Part shown: piece after piece, positions 1 to 10,784 of the stretch | Layout of the letters: every line of letters starts with the position of its first letter | How positions within the stretch are numbered: position 1 is the stretch's first letter | Assembly: GCA_022393335.1 (NCBI GenBank) | Contig: JAJEKB010020545.1 | Coordinates: forward strand, 32,978-96,977 | Direction of reading: 5' to 3' | From: Macrotrachela quadricornifera | Lineage: Eukaryota; Rotifera; Eurotatoria; Philodinida; Philodinidae | Length of the DNA stretch: 64,000 bases | The notes under the pieces: model-generated | What the model saw: the letters and a program-made list of their open reading frames with translations, nothing else | Told to the model about the DNA's origin: nothing | Databases searched by the model: none | Position numbers and translations under genes: made by a program

Positions 1-58
1 AAATCAACTGTTTGCTCAAGTAAAGTTTCAAACAAGAGATGATGTTAAAATCACTTAC

Positions 59-587
59 CAAGTATGGCATCAAATTCAGGCAATTGATCTAATATTTCCA
101 ATGCAATTGTTCCATGTCCAGCCATAACGTGTCGATTACGTACTGGATGAATAAAATATCCATCTAAGATTGGACATTGACCACTAACAATTACTTGAAA
201 CCAATCATCAAAAGAACATTTTTTTATTTCACCTCCAAGTCGTTCAATGGCTTTTAGTTTTACTTCATTTGTTGTATCAGGTACTAATATTCGACATTTA
301 ATATTTTCTTGTCTAGCAATCCAAGATAAACCTTGTGCCATATTACCAGAAGATGCTGTAACAATTCCATTTTCTTTTTCTTTATCTGATAGAATTTTGA
401 CAATATTTGTAGCACCACGTATTTTAAATGATGATGTTAATTGTAATTGTTCACATTTTAAATAGATTTCAAAACCAGGCATTTCATAATTAAGTTTAAG
501 AAGTGGAGTACGAATAATAATACCATTTAAGCGAGATTCAGCTTCACAAATCTCATCGAATGATGGAGCTGAAAGAGTAGATGACAT
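59..587 (-). CDS. Threonine dehydratase / serine racemase-like PLP enzyme, 5' exon (gene runs off the left edge)
   Basis: First exon of a fold-type II PLP enzyme that would deaminate or racemise L-threonine/L-serine. The start codon is at 587. The exon encodes about 176 residues with the family order intact: the N-terminal 'RTPLL' segment, the PLP-lysine motif 'SSFKIRGA' near residue 53, and the 'ASSGNMAQGLSWIA' substrate/cofactor loop (family norm SSGNHAQG). It ends at a clean donor (GTAAGT on the minus strand, first intron base at 58) just before the expected glycine-rich PLP-phosphate loop. An acceptor AG at 8-9 would put the start of exon 2 at 1-7. Full family length is about 320-330 residues, so only the N-terminal half is here. 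Serine racemase versus threonine/serine dehydratase cannot be decided from this half. Confidence 0.85.
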
Positions 588-991
588 TTATCTGAATAAA
601 AAAAGGAAAAAATTTCTTAATAAAAACACACATATCGTCATTTATCTTATCTTTTTCTTTTGTGCTTTTATTCTATTTCAAATAGACCCTATAAGCAAAC
701 ACTAAACGCAGCATAGATGTATAAGTAACAATGATGACTGCGTGTTTTTCGATGGTTTAAACGTTGACAATAGACGCTGAAAATTTTTGAAATTTGGAAC
801 ATATCTGAAGATCTATAAAAGAACGAATGACTTTGAGATGAACTTGTTTACACATAAAATCAAATTTATTGTTAAGAATGTATATTAGAAAAGAATTCGA
901 ATACTTTGATCGCGAATATTCTGGAATTTTCTATATAAAGGATATATAAAAGGGGTGTAAATAGCTATCGAACGATATAACAGTTATCGAT
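588..991. other. Upstream intergenic region, nothing recognised
   Basis: AT-rich sequence upstream of the dehydratase-like gene. It has stops in all frames and no repeat or RNA signal that I can see. It presumably holds that gene's promoter. Confidence 0.4.
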
Positions 992-1084
992 ATGAATGTC
1001 TCTCGAAAAGAGATTCGAGTATCATTACTTCATGAATTTCTTCTGGATCATAAAACAATAAAGATTTTAAAATTGCAAGATTAA
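992..1084 (+). pseudogene. Mariner-type transposase N-terminal fragment
   Basis: Thirty codons from ATG to TAA. They read like the very N-terminus of mariner/SETMAR-type transposases, where an 'IRVxLLHEFxLxHK' helix opens the DNA-binding domain; here it is 'IRVSLLHEFLLDHK'. Nothing downstream continues the DNA-binding or DDD catalytic domain in any frame, so this is a relic. It is not the partner of the mariner C-terminal piece at 53940-54344, which lies over 50 kb away on the other strand. Confidence 0.5.
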
Positions 1085-1544
1085 ATATAAAATCATTAGC
1101 ATCAAATAATGGCTTACCAGAAAATGATATTGATAAATTATTATTTTGGCATAATAAATTAAATTATTTTCAATTTTAAATCAAAAGTACAATTAAAATA
1201 ATTAAAATAATTATGAAAAATTCAAAATCGTCATTAGGCATATAATGCATTTGCAAATATCTCCATCAATGGAATTATTTAATTCTGAAAGAATAAATGC
1301 ATTTATTGAAAAAGATTATATTCTTCAATATTTAACAAATAATGATTTTTTATCAGTCAAAATTAAAGAAGAATTTGTAGTTTATGATTCGAATATTGAT
1401 TTGGATGATGAATTGAGTCATATCATATATAATCTATCAGGAACATATTCAACTGTTACTTGTAGATCTTCTAGATATTTAATCGATGGAAAAAATCGAA
1501 AAGTATTTCGTCAATCTACTGACAAATCGATCAAGTTTTTTTAA
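1085..1544 (+). other. Unassigned coding-like stretch with a 99-codon open frame
   Basis: Two stretches look coding but are not recognised. The first, about 1078-1179, reads as roughly 33 residues including 'LPENDIDKLLFWHNKLNYF'. The second is open from 1245 to 1544 (99 codons) with a mixed polar/hydrophobic composition and the pieces 'SERINAFIEKDYILQYL' and 'DDELSHIIYNLSGTYS'. No family motif, signal peptide or membrane segment is visible. They may be remnants of one decayed gene or element, or chance open frames in AT-rich DNA. Confidence 0.2.
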
Positions 1545-2401
1545 ACAACTATTTTTTGCTTCTAATTTAAATTAGTCTCTGAAGAAAACAAGAGAAATAG
1601 ATTCTGTTCATTTAACGTTTTCTTTTGTACACACGGTTCCATATTAAAAAAAATTCGACTATATATTTACCAATCGAGAACATGCCGATCTTGATCATTA
1701 ATTGAGAGAGAACTACGACGAAGTAGTCTGGTGAAGATCCGACTAACTCAAGTTCGATCCGACACCGAAATATGATCTGCTTGAGTTTTCAAAATTGAAA
1801 AAATTAAATTAAACGAAACGAAATAATGTCATCAATTTCTTTGAGGGAAACAAAAATGAAAAAAAAATCAAAAGGTAGGTTTGATCATCAATACACTACA
1901 ATTTTGGCAAAAGGGTATTTAAAAATACTTTGCAACAATAGCCAGTCGAGTATATTTAATCGGTATCTTCAAATACGCCATTTACTAGATGTTTTTCAGC
2001 AGAGTTCTCGTCCGAATACCTTATACACACGTAAAAGCTCAACACATTGACTAGGGTAACAATTTACAATAATAAATGAAGACACATAATGCTCTTAATT
2101 TATGAAAAACCAAGACCTAAAATCGAAAAGTTTCGGTATTTTTATTTTGATGCTTTTTCTTTATGATCTCTTGTTGATTTTAGGTTTTTTCACGTTCTCA
2201 CACATACGATAAGAACGTATGAATGTTAGTTTTAAAAGCATAATAGAAAGAAAAATAATCAGACTGACTATATAATGCACACGTATGTACGCACATGCAT
2301 TGCAGTTCTTTTTCGTCGTTTTTCTTACGAGATTTAATCCGTTTCTAACGTGTGACGACGTTTTTGTGCTATATATCGTATTACTTCCATTCTGTTTTGC
2401 A
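1545..2401. other. Intergenic region upstream of the multicopper oxidase
   Basis: No convincing gene. The open frames around 1826-2050 and 2161-2424 are low-complexity or overlap the first exon of the oxidase in another frame. Confidence 0.4.
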
Positions 2402-4599
2402 ATGAGTTGGTTATCAAGTATCATTTCAGTTTTATTACTATTTTTTTATCAGCAAGTTCATGTTCTTGAACTGTTTGATCCATATAAAACTAATAATTCT
2501 TGCACGGCATCAATGTCGATATGTTCTTTTGAGTTGCATGCTACTGCAGCTATGACCATGTTCTATAAAAATTTATTTCGTGTTATCGCCACAGAAGATG
2601 GCACATTACATCACTATGAGAATCTTAATCAAACATTTCCAATGACAGATATTCTTACTGGGGATGGTTACCCAAAACTTGTGCGTAGTTATCCTATGTT
2701 TGCATCTCACTGAAATCTTTTACTTCTGTTTCTTTTTGCTTAGGTTTATGTTTTCAATAATTCGTTACCAGGTCCTGTTTTGCATGTTTATCATAATCAA
2801 AGAGTACACATACGAATCTTTAATGATTTTACAACAGAGTCCTTAAGCGTACACTTTCACGGTATACGACAAGTAAATACACCAGAAAGTGATGGCATCG
2901 GACGAGTAACACAATTATCGATCTTGCCTGGCTCTAGCTTTCTACATGAATTTATAGCAGTCGATACAGGCACTTTCTGGTATCATTCTCATGTACATTC
3001 ACAAACAGCAATGGGTCTCATGGGCGCATTTATCGTTCATCCAAAAACAATGTCTGGTAGAGAAGAACAAGGTGATTTTGTTCTGCTTCTCAATGATTGG
3101 CAACATTTTTACACTAGTGAACAGCATCATTTGCTCATTGAAAGTGGCCAATTCTATCCGAATGATCTCGAATCATTGACACAATCAGGTACAAATGATT
3201 TTTTTGAAGCTGTTGATGGATCAAGAGCTGCCGAAGCACTTGTCACTTCTATTTTGATTAATGGTCGCGGTCAATATATTGATCCACGTAATGCAACAAA
3301 AGGCATGAGCAAGGCACCATTGGAATATTTGAAAATTACATCCGTACAGCACAATTTCACCTATCGTATTCGTTTAATTAATGGTGGTAGTGTTTTCTCG
3401 CTTAAATTTTCTATCGATAATCATCCATTGAAAGTAATCTCTTCGGATGGTGTGCCATTCTCACAATCAATAATCGTTGATCAATTAATTATTGGTCTTG
3501 GTGAACGCTATGATATTATAATTGACAATTTGACAACAATAAATACCACTATTAATCATTGGATTCGTGTTGACACAATGGATAAAAATAACAATATTAG
3601 ATGGCATGGTCTAGCTATTTTACAATATGCTCCGACGAATGTAATACCAACAACTAAACCACGAAATTGTACTGTATATCAACCATGTCGAATTTTGAAT
3701 TGTCCTTTCAATCAATATGGTCCAAGCGATAGTGACAAAAGAAATCCTTTTATTTGTCTGACTCCTTTAAATATGAGCACTCACGATGATTATCTCGATC
3801 ATGACCTAGTCAATGAAAATATTCAAATAGATATTCATCAAACACTATCATTGACTATGGTCGAAAGTAAAGATGATCAAGCTGGATATGAATCATTCAA
3901 TTTTATTGGTATGAAATATCCATCAATGTCAGAACCTATTCTTCATAATCCACGATTAGCTAGAGAACTACTACCTTGTTCAAATCGATTATTAAACGTG
4001 AATTCAGGTGAAAAATGTTATCATACTATTGTCGCTCAATACAATGATATTATCGAACTACTTGTTGTCAATCATGATGATGATCAACATCCTATACATT
4101 TACATGGTTCTTATTTTCATATTGTCGAACAAGGTCTTGCACAATTAAATACTACTACAGGGGAATTTATTGCTGATAATCCCTGTGTAGAATGTGACGA
4201 ACATGCTGTATGCATATACAAACAAACTGATGCAATGTGTACAACGAATAATATGCGTCTTGTCAAAGATACAGTGCAGCTACCTAAAGGAGGGTAAGAC
4301 GATTTAAAAAGCTAACAAAAATTAAGAGAATATTGTTTAGATACATGAAAATACGTTTCCGAGCACAAAATCCTGGTGTTTGGCTTTTTCATTGTCATAC
4401 AGAACCGCATCTTGATCGTGGTATGGCCATTGTATTTCATGTTAGTCAACGACTAAATTATACAAAATTTTTGCATCTTCTTTATTGTTTTTAGATTGCT
4501 GAAGATCGACTTATGTCAAACAAAGCGTGTTTGATATTTACTGTATACAAATGGATTGCAATTGCACTGATTATTCCGATTCTTTTTTTACTTACATAA
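2402..4599 (+). CDS. Multicopper oxidase (laccase-like), four exons, C-terminal membrane anchor
   Basis: Exons 2402-2680, 2744-4293, 4341-4440 and 4495-4599 join in frame to 677 codons through introns of 63, 47 and 54 bp with GT-AG ends. A signal peptide opens the protein ('[15 protein letters not shown]'). All four copper-ligand blocks are present: 'HFHGI' (H130, H132), 'WYHSHVHSQ' (H174, H176), 'HPIHLHG', and '[12 protein letters not shown]' (H627-C628-H629, H633, axial M638). The last exon adds a hydrophobic helix ('[15 protein letters not shown]'), so the enzyme is probably extracellular but anchored. The family oxidises phenols, metals or similar one-electron donors and reduces O2 to water. 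I chose ATG 2402 over the upstream ATG at 2285 because a signal peptide follows it directly. The substrate cannot be read from sequence. Confidence 0.93.
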
Positions 4600-5460
4600 T
4601 TAATTGTGTAGAGAAGAATATTATTTTCTTATTTTCATCTACAATTCAGAAACACAGACTTGAGAAAACAATGTTTTTCAGGTTTTTTATACTTCATCGA
4701 AATTTAATTGTAATTGAAAGTTGAAACTAAAACGTTTCGATCACCTACATATATTCCTTGTTTAGTCAATTTGAATCAGTAGAAATGAATGAATCAATTT
4801 CAATAGCTTGCACTTTCTAGGTAGTGGATGTAATCTAATGTCTATATAGACATGATGATATACTGGTTCGTCCAAACATAATGCTGTTACATTTTTGACA
4901 TACTTTTTGTCAATTATTTCGAAAACTGCCAAAGCTAGAAGGTTCATTCAAACGCTGTTCGATGCATCTCGTCATGCTCCATATATGACATAAAAATGAA
5001 AATTTTCAGTTGAAGTCTCGAACTTCTAGGAAGGTTTATCTATCGCATAATTCTGTTACATAAAAGGACTCTAGGTTTGAAGTGCTCTTGCTTAAATTCT
5101 AATTTCCTGCGAAAGTTGCTGTTCAAATGAAAAGCTTGCGAGGCAAACTTTGTAGCGCATCGAACGAGTTTTTGAATGGGAAAAAAAAATTCATCTAACT
5201 ATTTTTCCTCATATAGAAAATCCGAAAAAACAAGCATAATGCTGTTATACTTTCTTTTGTAGATCGATATCTTCTTATTTTTTGAGTCTGAATTCACCTG
5301 AGTTAGTTATTTTTATTTCTAAACAGACGTTTCTGCGACTCTAAGCACTAGAGATTGCATAGACAGCTAGAGACGCCTTTTAGTTCTCTGTAATGCTCAA
5401 AATTTCCTACTCCAGTAGAGTATTTCAACATCCAGTTGTTTTTGAGTTTGGACTCTGCAT
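4600..5460. other. Intergenic, no gene seen
   Basis: AT-rich non-coding DNA downstream of the oxidase. Short open frames on both strands lack any family signal. Confidence 0.4.
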
Positions 5461-5958
5461 AATGTAGATCCCACTGATATATGAGAAATCATAAAAGGAT
5501 GAGTGTCCTTAGATCTTCGGTATAGATTATAGATATTTTAGTGCAATTTTAGCCTATGACTTGGTATATACCAACAAATCGAATTATGTTATTTCGAATT
5601 AAGATTATGCCCACAAAAAGGTCTACTTGTCAGTAAAATGTGCTGAGACTTGTAGCTCAAAAAAATGTTTCCTTCCCGAGATACTAAAGTCCCAAAAAAC
5701 AGAACATTTTAGCATATTCCGTAGGATGTTAGTTATTTTTTGGAAGAAGACATTTTGTTGAGCTACAATTGTCAGGACATTTTACTCACAAGTAGACCTG
5801 TTTGTGGACATAATCTCGATTCGAAATAACATAATTCGATTTGTTGGTATATACCAAGTCGCAGGGTAAAACTGCATTAAAATATCTATAATCTGAAGCA
5901 AAGATCTAAGGACACTCGTCCTTTTTTGGATTTCTCATATATCAATGGGATCTACATT
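5461..5958. repeat. Foldback (long inverted repeat) element of about 500 bp
   Basis: The left arm (5461 to about 5685) and right arm (about 5740 to 5958) are reverse complements over about 220 bp with scattered mismatches. The outer ends are 'aatgtagatccca' and 'tgggatctacatt', and the arms share the internal block 'cttggtatataccaa'. The roughly 55-bp loop contains no open frame. No clear target-site duplication is visible, so the transposon family is unknown. A transcript would fold into a long hairpin. Confidence 0.8.
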
Positions 5959-7332
5959 CAAAAGTGATTGGGAAGTTTAAAAGGTTCTCTCAATATATAC
6001 GAGTGACTATAGATAAGGTGAATCATAGCTAGATATATCGAAAAACAAACAACAGGTAGGAATTTTTAGAGAGATTCGTCGCTAAATACATAAAACAAAT
6101 ACGAATCAGATTTCAGGTCTATGCAGTTGCTATAGAACATTTATAATATTGAAATTATTGCTCAATTATATAAACTGAAAATAGTATCAAAAATCAAGTT
6201 TTCCTATCAGTGTTACGTTTATCTATCTCAAGATGCAATATTTTTGAGAAAAAAAGTAGTGCGTCACAATAATAAATCACTAGTTTGTTTATCGGTATTC
6301 TGTAAGTGGTTCAATGAAACTTTAAAATAGAATCTTTTTCATAACGCTGTTACAGCACTATTGATCAAGTATTGTTTTGATAATGTCTAAATGTAGAGAA
6401 AAGAAAAAAGTTTGTTCTTTTTCCAAAAGAAAGATTAATAGTTGACAGTTTACAAAACATTTGATAGCTGGGGTTCAAAGCTAACTATTAAAATGCACGA
6501 TTTGTTTCAAAGTAGGACAAAAAAAGATTGCAATGGACAACACTGTAATTAGTCCTTAATATATACGTTTTTAAAGACTCACAGAAATATTTTTTCGAAT
6601 AATGGAATAAATTTTCTTGCACTTTCGAGTTTGCTCTACAACATGCCATAGTCATTTATATCGAAATCTAAAATAAGTACTTAATGTGTGAAGTGTCGCG
6701 TTACATGGACAAGCCGATACAAGAAAATATTTATTCATATAAGTATTATGCAAAGAAAAAAGTAAAATTATGCCTTCAATCACTTAATACTGAAAATTGT
6801 TATAAGCCTTTTATCGTCAAAAAAAAACAGTGATTGAATCAGATATTATCGCGATGACAGTATAAAAAAGTAATTCTTTGAGAATTAGTGACCGATTCTA
6901 GCCATAAATCATCTTTAATTACTAGTTTTTTAAATTGACAAAAAATCAGAGATATATTTAAAGCTTAGTAATATTGCGAGCAACTATAATTTTTATAGTT
7001 TTTTAATTTAATCATATAGATTTCAATGAAAATGAAAGATTTTTTCTCTTGAGACATGAACAAGATTAGATAATTTAATAATGATCTAACTGTTTTTATA
7101 TCAAGTATTTTTATTATCGATTTAGTTTTATGTGAATACTTTAATTTTCAATGAATAAAAAGTTGACTCTCCTCTTCAAGTTAATGCTGATTAACATCAT
7201 TAATAATTCTATTTATGTTGAAATATATGACAAAACACATTTCAACTTTTCTACAATTGATACAAATTCTTTCTCATAATTTTTAAGATTTGATGGATAT
7301 AAAAAATAGCATTGTTAAATGAGCCTAAATAA
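5959..7332. other. Intergenic, no gene seen
   Basis: About 1.4 kb of AT-rich sequence with dense stops in every frame. I see no repeats or RNA features. Confidence 0.4.
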
Positions 7333-7656
7333 TTATTCATTTATTTTTCTTTCAATAAGATCTTTAACAGTATGTGTTTTGATTTTTGAAAGTGAAGGAT
7401 GAATCTTGTTGAAGGGTTTTTCAAAATAGCCATCTCCTAAAATTGAGAGAAAACAATCTGCATTATAATCTAGAACTTTAGTTCAATTTATCATTACCTC
7501 GAGAGTAGACCATTTTAACAAATGATTTTGTTTGTTGAAGAAAATCATCCAAATTAAGATGTCGAAATAACTCTACTTCAGATTCATGAATGAATTCAAA
7601 TTTCTAATAATAAAATAAATTAATATTTATTTGAAATAATATTCAACTTGTACATA

Positions 7657-8918
7657 CAGTAGTGGCCAAAAGTCTCGACCCTAGTCTAACTACACCAAAA
7701 GAAGAGATAAGAGAAAAACTTTTTTATTATGTTATAGCTTATAGTACAATATGATCATCAATGCAATATAAAGTCTCCATCATTTTCAATAACTTCAGAA
7801 ATTCGACTGTTCATACTATGTACAAGTTTAACAGCCAATTCTGGTGACAAGGACTTCCATTCTCGTTTTATTGGCGAAACTAAAGATTGATAAGTTGGTA
7901 GTTTTTTCTTTGTCAATTTCATTTTGAGAAGTTGCCATACATTTTCTATTGGTGCAATGTCAGGAGACATTGAGGGTCAATCAATTTTGTGGACATTGTT
8001 ATTCATTCTCCAATTGGTTGCCAGTTTTGATGTGTGTTTAGGATCATTATCTTCTTTTAATTTCCACAATGATCAATCATGCCCAAATTGTTTCCGTGCT
8101 GTAGATAAGAGGTCATACTTGCAAATATGACACATTAAATCTGCATCTAGGTTCTCCTTGAAACAGACGACGCGACCAAAACCTTGAGATGAAAAGCAGC
8201 CCCAAACATTGACCTTGATAGGATGCTTGATAGTTCGCACAACCTTCTTTTTTCTAGGCAAGTTCCAAACCAGTCCTTTTACGGTATTCATACGAATGGT
8301 GTTCTCGTCAGAAAAGATCACGTGGTTCCAATCCATAGCTCTCTGATCTTCAGCCCATTTTAAACGTTTCTCTCGGTGGTTGTCGGTGAAAAGTGGCTTT
8401 GACAAAGGTTTATTATATTTGGCTCCAGCTTCGTTCAAACATCGTCGTACCGTTCTCTGGCTGATCTCGACTCCCTTTTTGTTCAACTGCTTCATAATGT
8501 CTTGACTTGTGACGAACGTTTGTTGTTCAGCAAGTGCAACAGCTTGTTGATCCTGTTTTGAAGTTGTTGCACGTGGTCGTCCAGGTTGAGGTGCATCGGT
8601 CAAATCTTTCGATTGCTTCCACCGCTTGACCCAACATTTCACCGCCGTCACGCCACAATCAACTGCCTTTGCTACAGCCGTACGGCTGAGCTTCGGTCCT
8701 AGCGGATGTTGAGATAAAAAGACAATTTCATACCGCTGGCACACCTTTAAGGCCATATTTAAATGTTATGTTATACCTAATGATTAATAACAGTGTAGGA
8801 GAAATGAAGAGTGGTTCTGATCAGGAGGTGATGTGTACTATATATTTATATAAAAATTATGGAAGGTTCTAAAATTTCTAGAAAGTTCTACTAGGGTCGG
8901 GACTTTTGGCCACTACTA
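7657..8918 (-). mobile_element. Tc1/mariner superfamily transposon, 1,262 bp, TA target duplication
   Basis: Terminal inverted repeats of about 29 bp bound it: left 'cagtagtggccaaaagtc', right ending 'gacttttggccactacta', with one mismatch at the outermost base. TA dinucleotides flank both ends (7655-7656 and 8919-8920). The only gene is the minus-strand transposase. The element sits inside an intron of the NmrA-like pseudogene; joining its flanks gives an ordinary donor 'CAC|gtatgt'. Confidence 0.92.
7758..8756 (-). pseudogene. Tc1-type (DD34E) transposase with two in-frame stops
   Basis: One continuous frame of about 332 codons has two TGA codons: after 'FGHD' near 8071, and in 'KID*PSMSPD' near 7970. 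Both replace positions that are usually tryptophan, so TGG-to-TGA is the simple explanation. An N-terminal pair of helix-turn-helix motifs includes 'LSRTAVAKAVDCGVTAVKCW' and the linker 'GRPR'. The catalytic residues are D in 'IFSDENT', the first D of 'EDNDPKHTS', and E in 'PIENVW', 34 residues later. Without the two stops this would be full family length (about 340 residues). The copy cannot supply its own transposase. Confidence 0.9.
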
Positions 8919-9532
8919 TACGTGTCCAGTAATCTTCTCTGCAATGGCTAATATTTCAGCAACAGTAGTTGTAAAACTTGCAATATCTATGCGAGGATTT
9001 TTGCTTTCGGTAGCCAGAAGAATTTCAGGTATAAGTGGCCCAATGTCGTCCGAATCAGTTAAGGACATTTTCATATCTGGAGGACCGAATGCTGTGATCT
9101 TGCATCCTTTCAAATCGATTCCAAATGTAGGAGAAAAAAATAGATCTAAAACGTGAAATAATGATCAAAATAAGAATTATAAGATAAGATTACCTGCAAA
9201 AACACCCGCTGCAATGAATGTATACTCTAATGTTGAATCTGATTCTAATATTTCTTGAATATGTTTTTTTGGATCGTAGTAGAAGAATTCCCATTTTCTA
9301 AAATAGATAAAACTATCTTATTATTTTCTCGATTTAAAAATTTTAATTCATGCTGCAGAGTCATTAAATATCGTTTGTCTTTTAAAAAAAATGTTTCCAC
9401 TAATGGATTATACTCTTTAAACTTCAAAAATTGGTGAGAAATAATTTTTTTATGTTCCTTTTATGTAAAGTATATAGAATTTGAAATTCTTTTATTTTAT
9501 ACCCGAAAACGAATTAATCATAGAAAAACATA

Positions 9533-10109
9533 CAGAGTGGCGCAAAAGTTACCGGGCAGTCTTGAATTACTGACAACTTGTGATAGAAAAAAGCTGGAGA
9601 GTTGCGGTTTACACGATTCGAAAGAGTGTGTGTCGCTGCATATTTTCATGTATTATTCAGCAACATGGATTGATTACATAATAATCAACCGAAGATTTCC
9701 GGAAAAAAAAGCGGTTTTCCTGTAATTATAAGATATATAGGAGAGTATCACTACAAAATGATGGAACTATTTTTATTTGCCGATAATTATTGTTTATCCT
9801 TTCTCTATTTTCTAATTTAGAATCTGTATTTGAAAACCTTTTATTGAGACAAGTATACATGGTGAGGATAATGAAAGTTCTCTAAAGTAGACTGTCACAT
9901 TCACCACAATAAAACTTCATTTTAAGGAGGACAGGTTATTTCGAAGTCATGGACTGATTATTATGTGATCAATCTATGTTGCTGAATAATACATGAAAAT
10001 ATGCAGCGACACACACTCTTTCGAATCGTGTAAACCGCAACTCTCCAGCTTTTTTCTATCACAAGTTGTCGGTAATTCAAGACTGCCCGGTAACTTTTGC
10101 GCCACCCTG
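9533..10109. mobile_element. Long-TIR MITE of 577 bp, TA target duplication
   Basis: Inverted repeats of about 160 bp form the two ends (9533-9691 and 9949-10109). They start 'cagagtggcgcaaaagttac' and end 'gtaacttttgcgccaccctg', with TA on both sides (9531-9532 and 10110-10111). The TA duplication suggests mobilisation by a Tc1/mariner-type transposase. Each arm contains the same short open frame ('LPGSLELxTTCDRKKLESCG'), which is simply the arm read outward-in and not a gene. It lies in an intron of the NmrA-like pseudogene. Confidence 0.88.
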
Positions 10110-10784
10110 TATATTCCATAACAAGACACTAGAAGTCTTCTGTTAAGCATCTGACGAAAACTATTCGACAATTTCGAGTCTGAATTCGCAAAAAAATACA
10201 AAAGTATCTCTACATTGAAACAATTTATTATGATTAATATTCCTTTACACATCCAGTTATACGTAATACGAAGTACCTATTCATATTAACAAAAAACAAA
10301 CCTAATGCGAGATAACTCGAAGCCATAATCAGACGTAAAGAATCTTGTAGTATGTGCTTTCTTGGCCGCTTCAATAAGTGCAATCTGTCCGTTTAAAACA
10401 ACGTTTTCATCGTTGCCAGTAATTAGACATGACAACATTGATTCCTTGAAGAGACTAATATATAAAATATTTGATTTTCAGAATATTTTGTAAGATGTTT
10501 CACTTGTACCTTCTCAAGTCCAAAACGATCATCCAGCTCACCAAAGGCGAGTTGAGCCCCTCACTTCTCAAAATCTTGTAAAATTTTCTTTTTTTCATTA
10601 TTCTAAAACGAGAAAGAGTTCCAAGACAAGTACTTCATATTCACAATGATAGTATTACCTCCATTGCTCTTCTGGAAATGAGAATTGAAATATTGAATTC
10701 ATCTTTTCTTTCAAGATAGGCATTGATAATCTTAGTTCCAATTAAATAGCGTGTTGCCCCAACAATGATCACGTTTTTATACAT

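Larger units (their letters stand above)
7333..10784 (-). pseudogene. NmrA-like / isoflavone-reductase-like NAD(P)-binding gene, disabled and interrupted by two transposons
   Basis: Seven exons can be traced: 10659-10784, 10510-10602, 10302-10454, about 9194-9427, 8922-9145, 7498-7603 and 7333-7436. The start carries a Rossmann-type 'NVIIVGATRYLIG' (family GATGxxG), followed later by 'RFFTSDYGFE' (family RFxPSDFG), 'YTFIAAGVFA' and 'IGPLIPEILLATE', as in NmrA/isoflavone-reductase-like oxidoreductases. At least three lesions are visible: an in-frame TGA at 10561-10563, a frameshift in exon 3 near 10410-10425, and a one-base shift in exon 4 near 9290. The intron between exons 3 and 4 holds a 577-bp MITE. 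The next-to-last large intron holds a Tc1 element whose end lies two bases inside the splice donor. Exon 4's acceptor is uncertain. Family confidence is good; loss of function is very likely. Confidence 0.75.

Noticed and set aside
2285..2401. Upstream in-frame extension of the oxidase start
   Set aside because: ATG 2402 is followed directly by a standard signal peptide; the 39 extra residues are low-complexity hydrophobic sequence.
7758..8756. Possible reassignment of TGA to tryptophan, suggested by TGA at Trp positions in the transposase, RT and ART fragments
   Set aside because: Intact genes in the window use TGG for Trp, and the intact ADP-ribosyltransferase-TPR gene ends in TGA. The in-frame TGAs occur only in relics, so decay by transition explains them.
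9537..10252. Matching frames 'LPGSLEL...' on both strands
   Set aside because: They are the two inverted arms of the long-TIR MITE, not genes.
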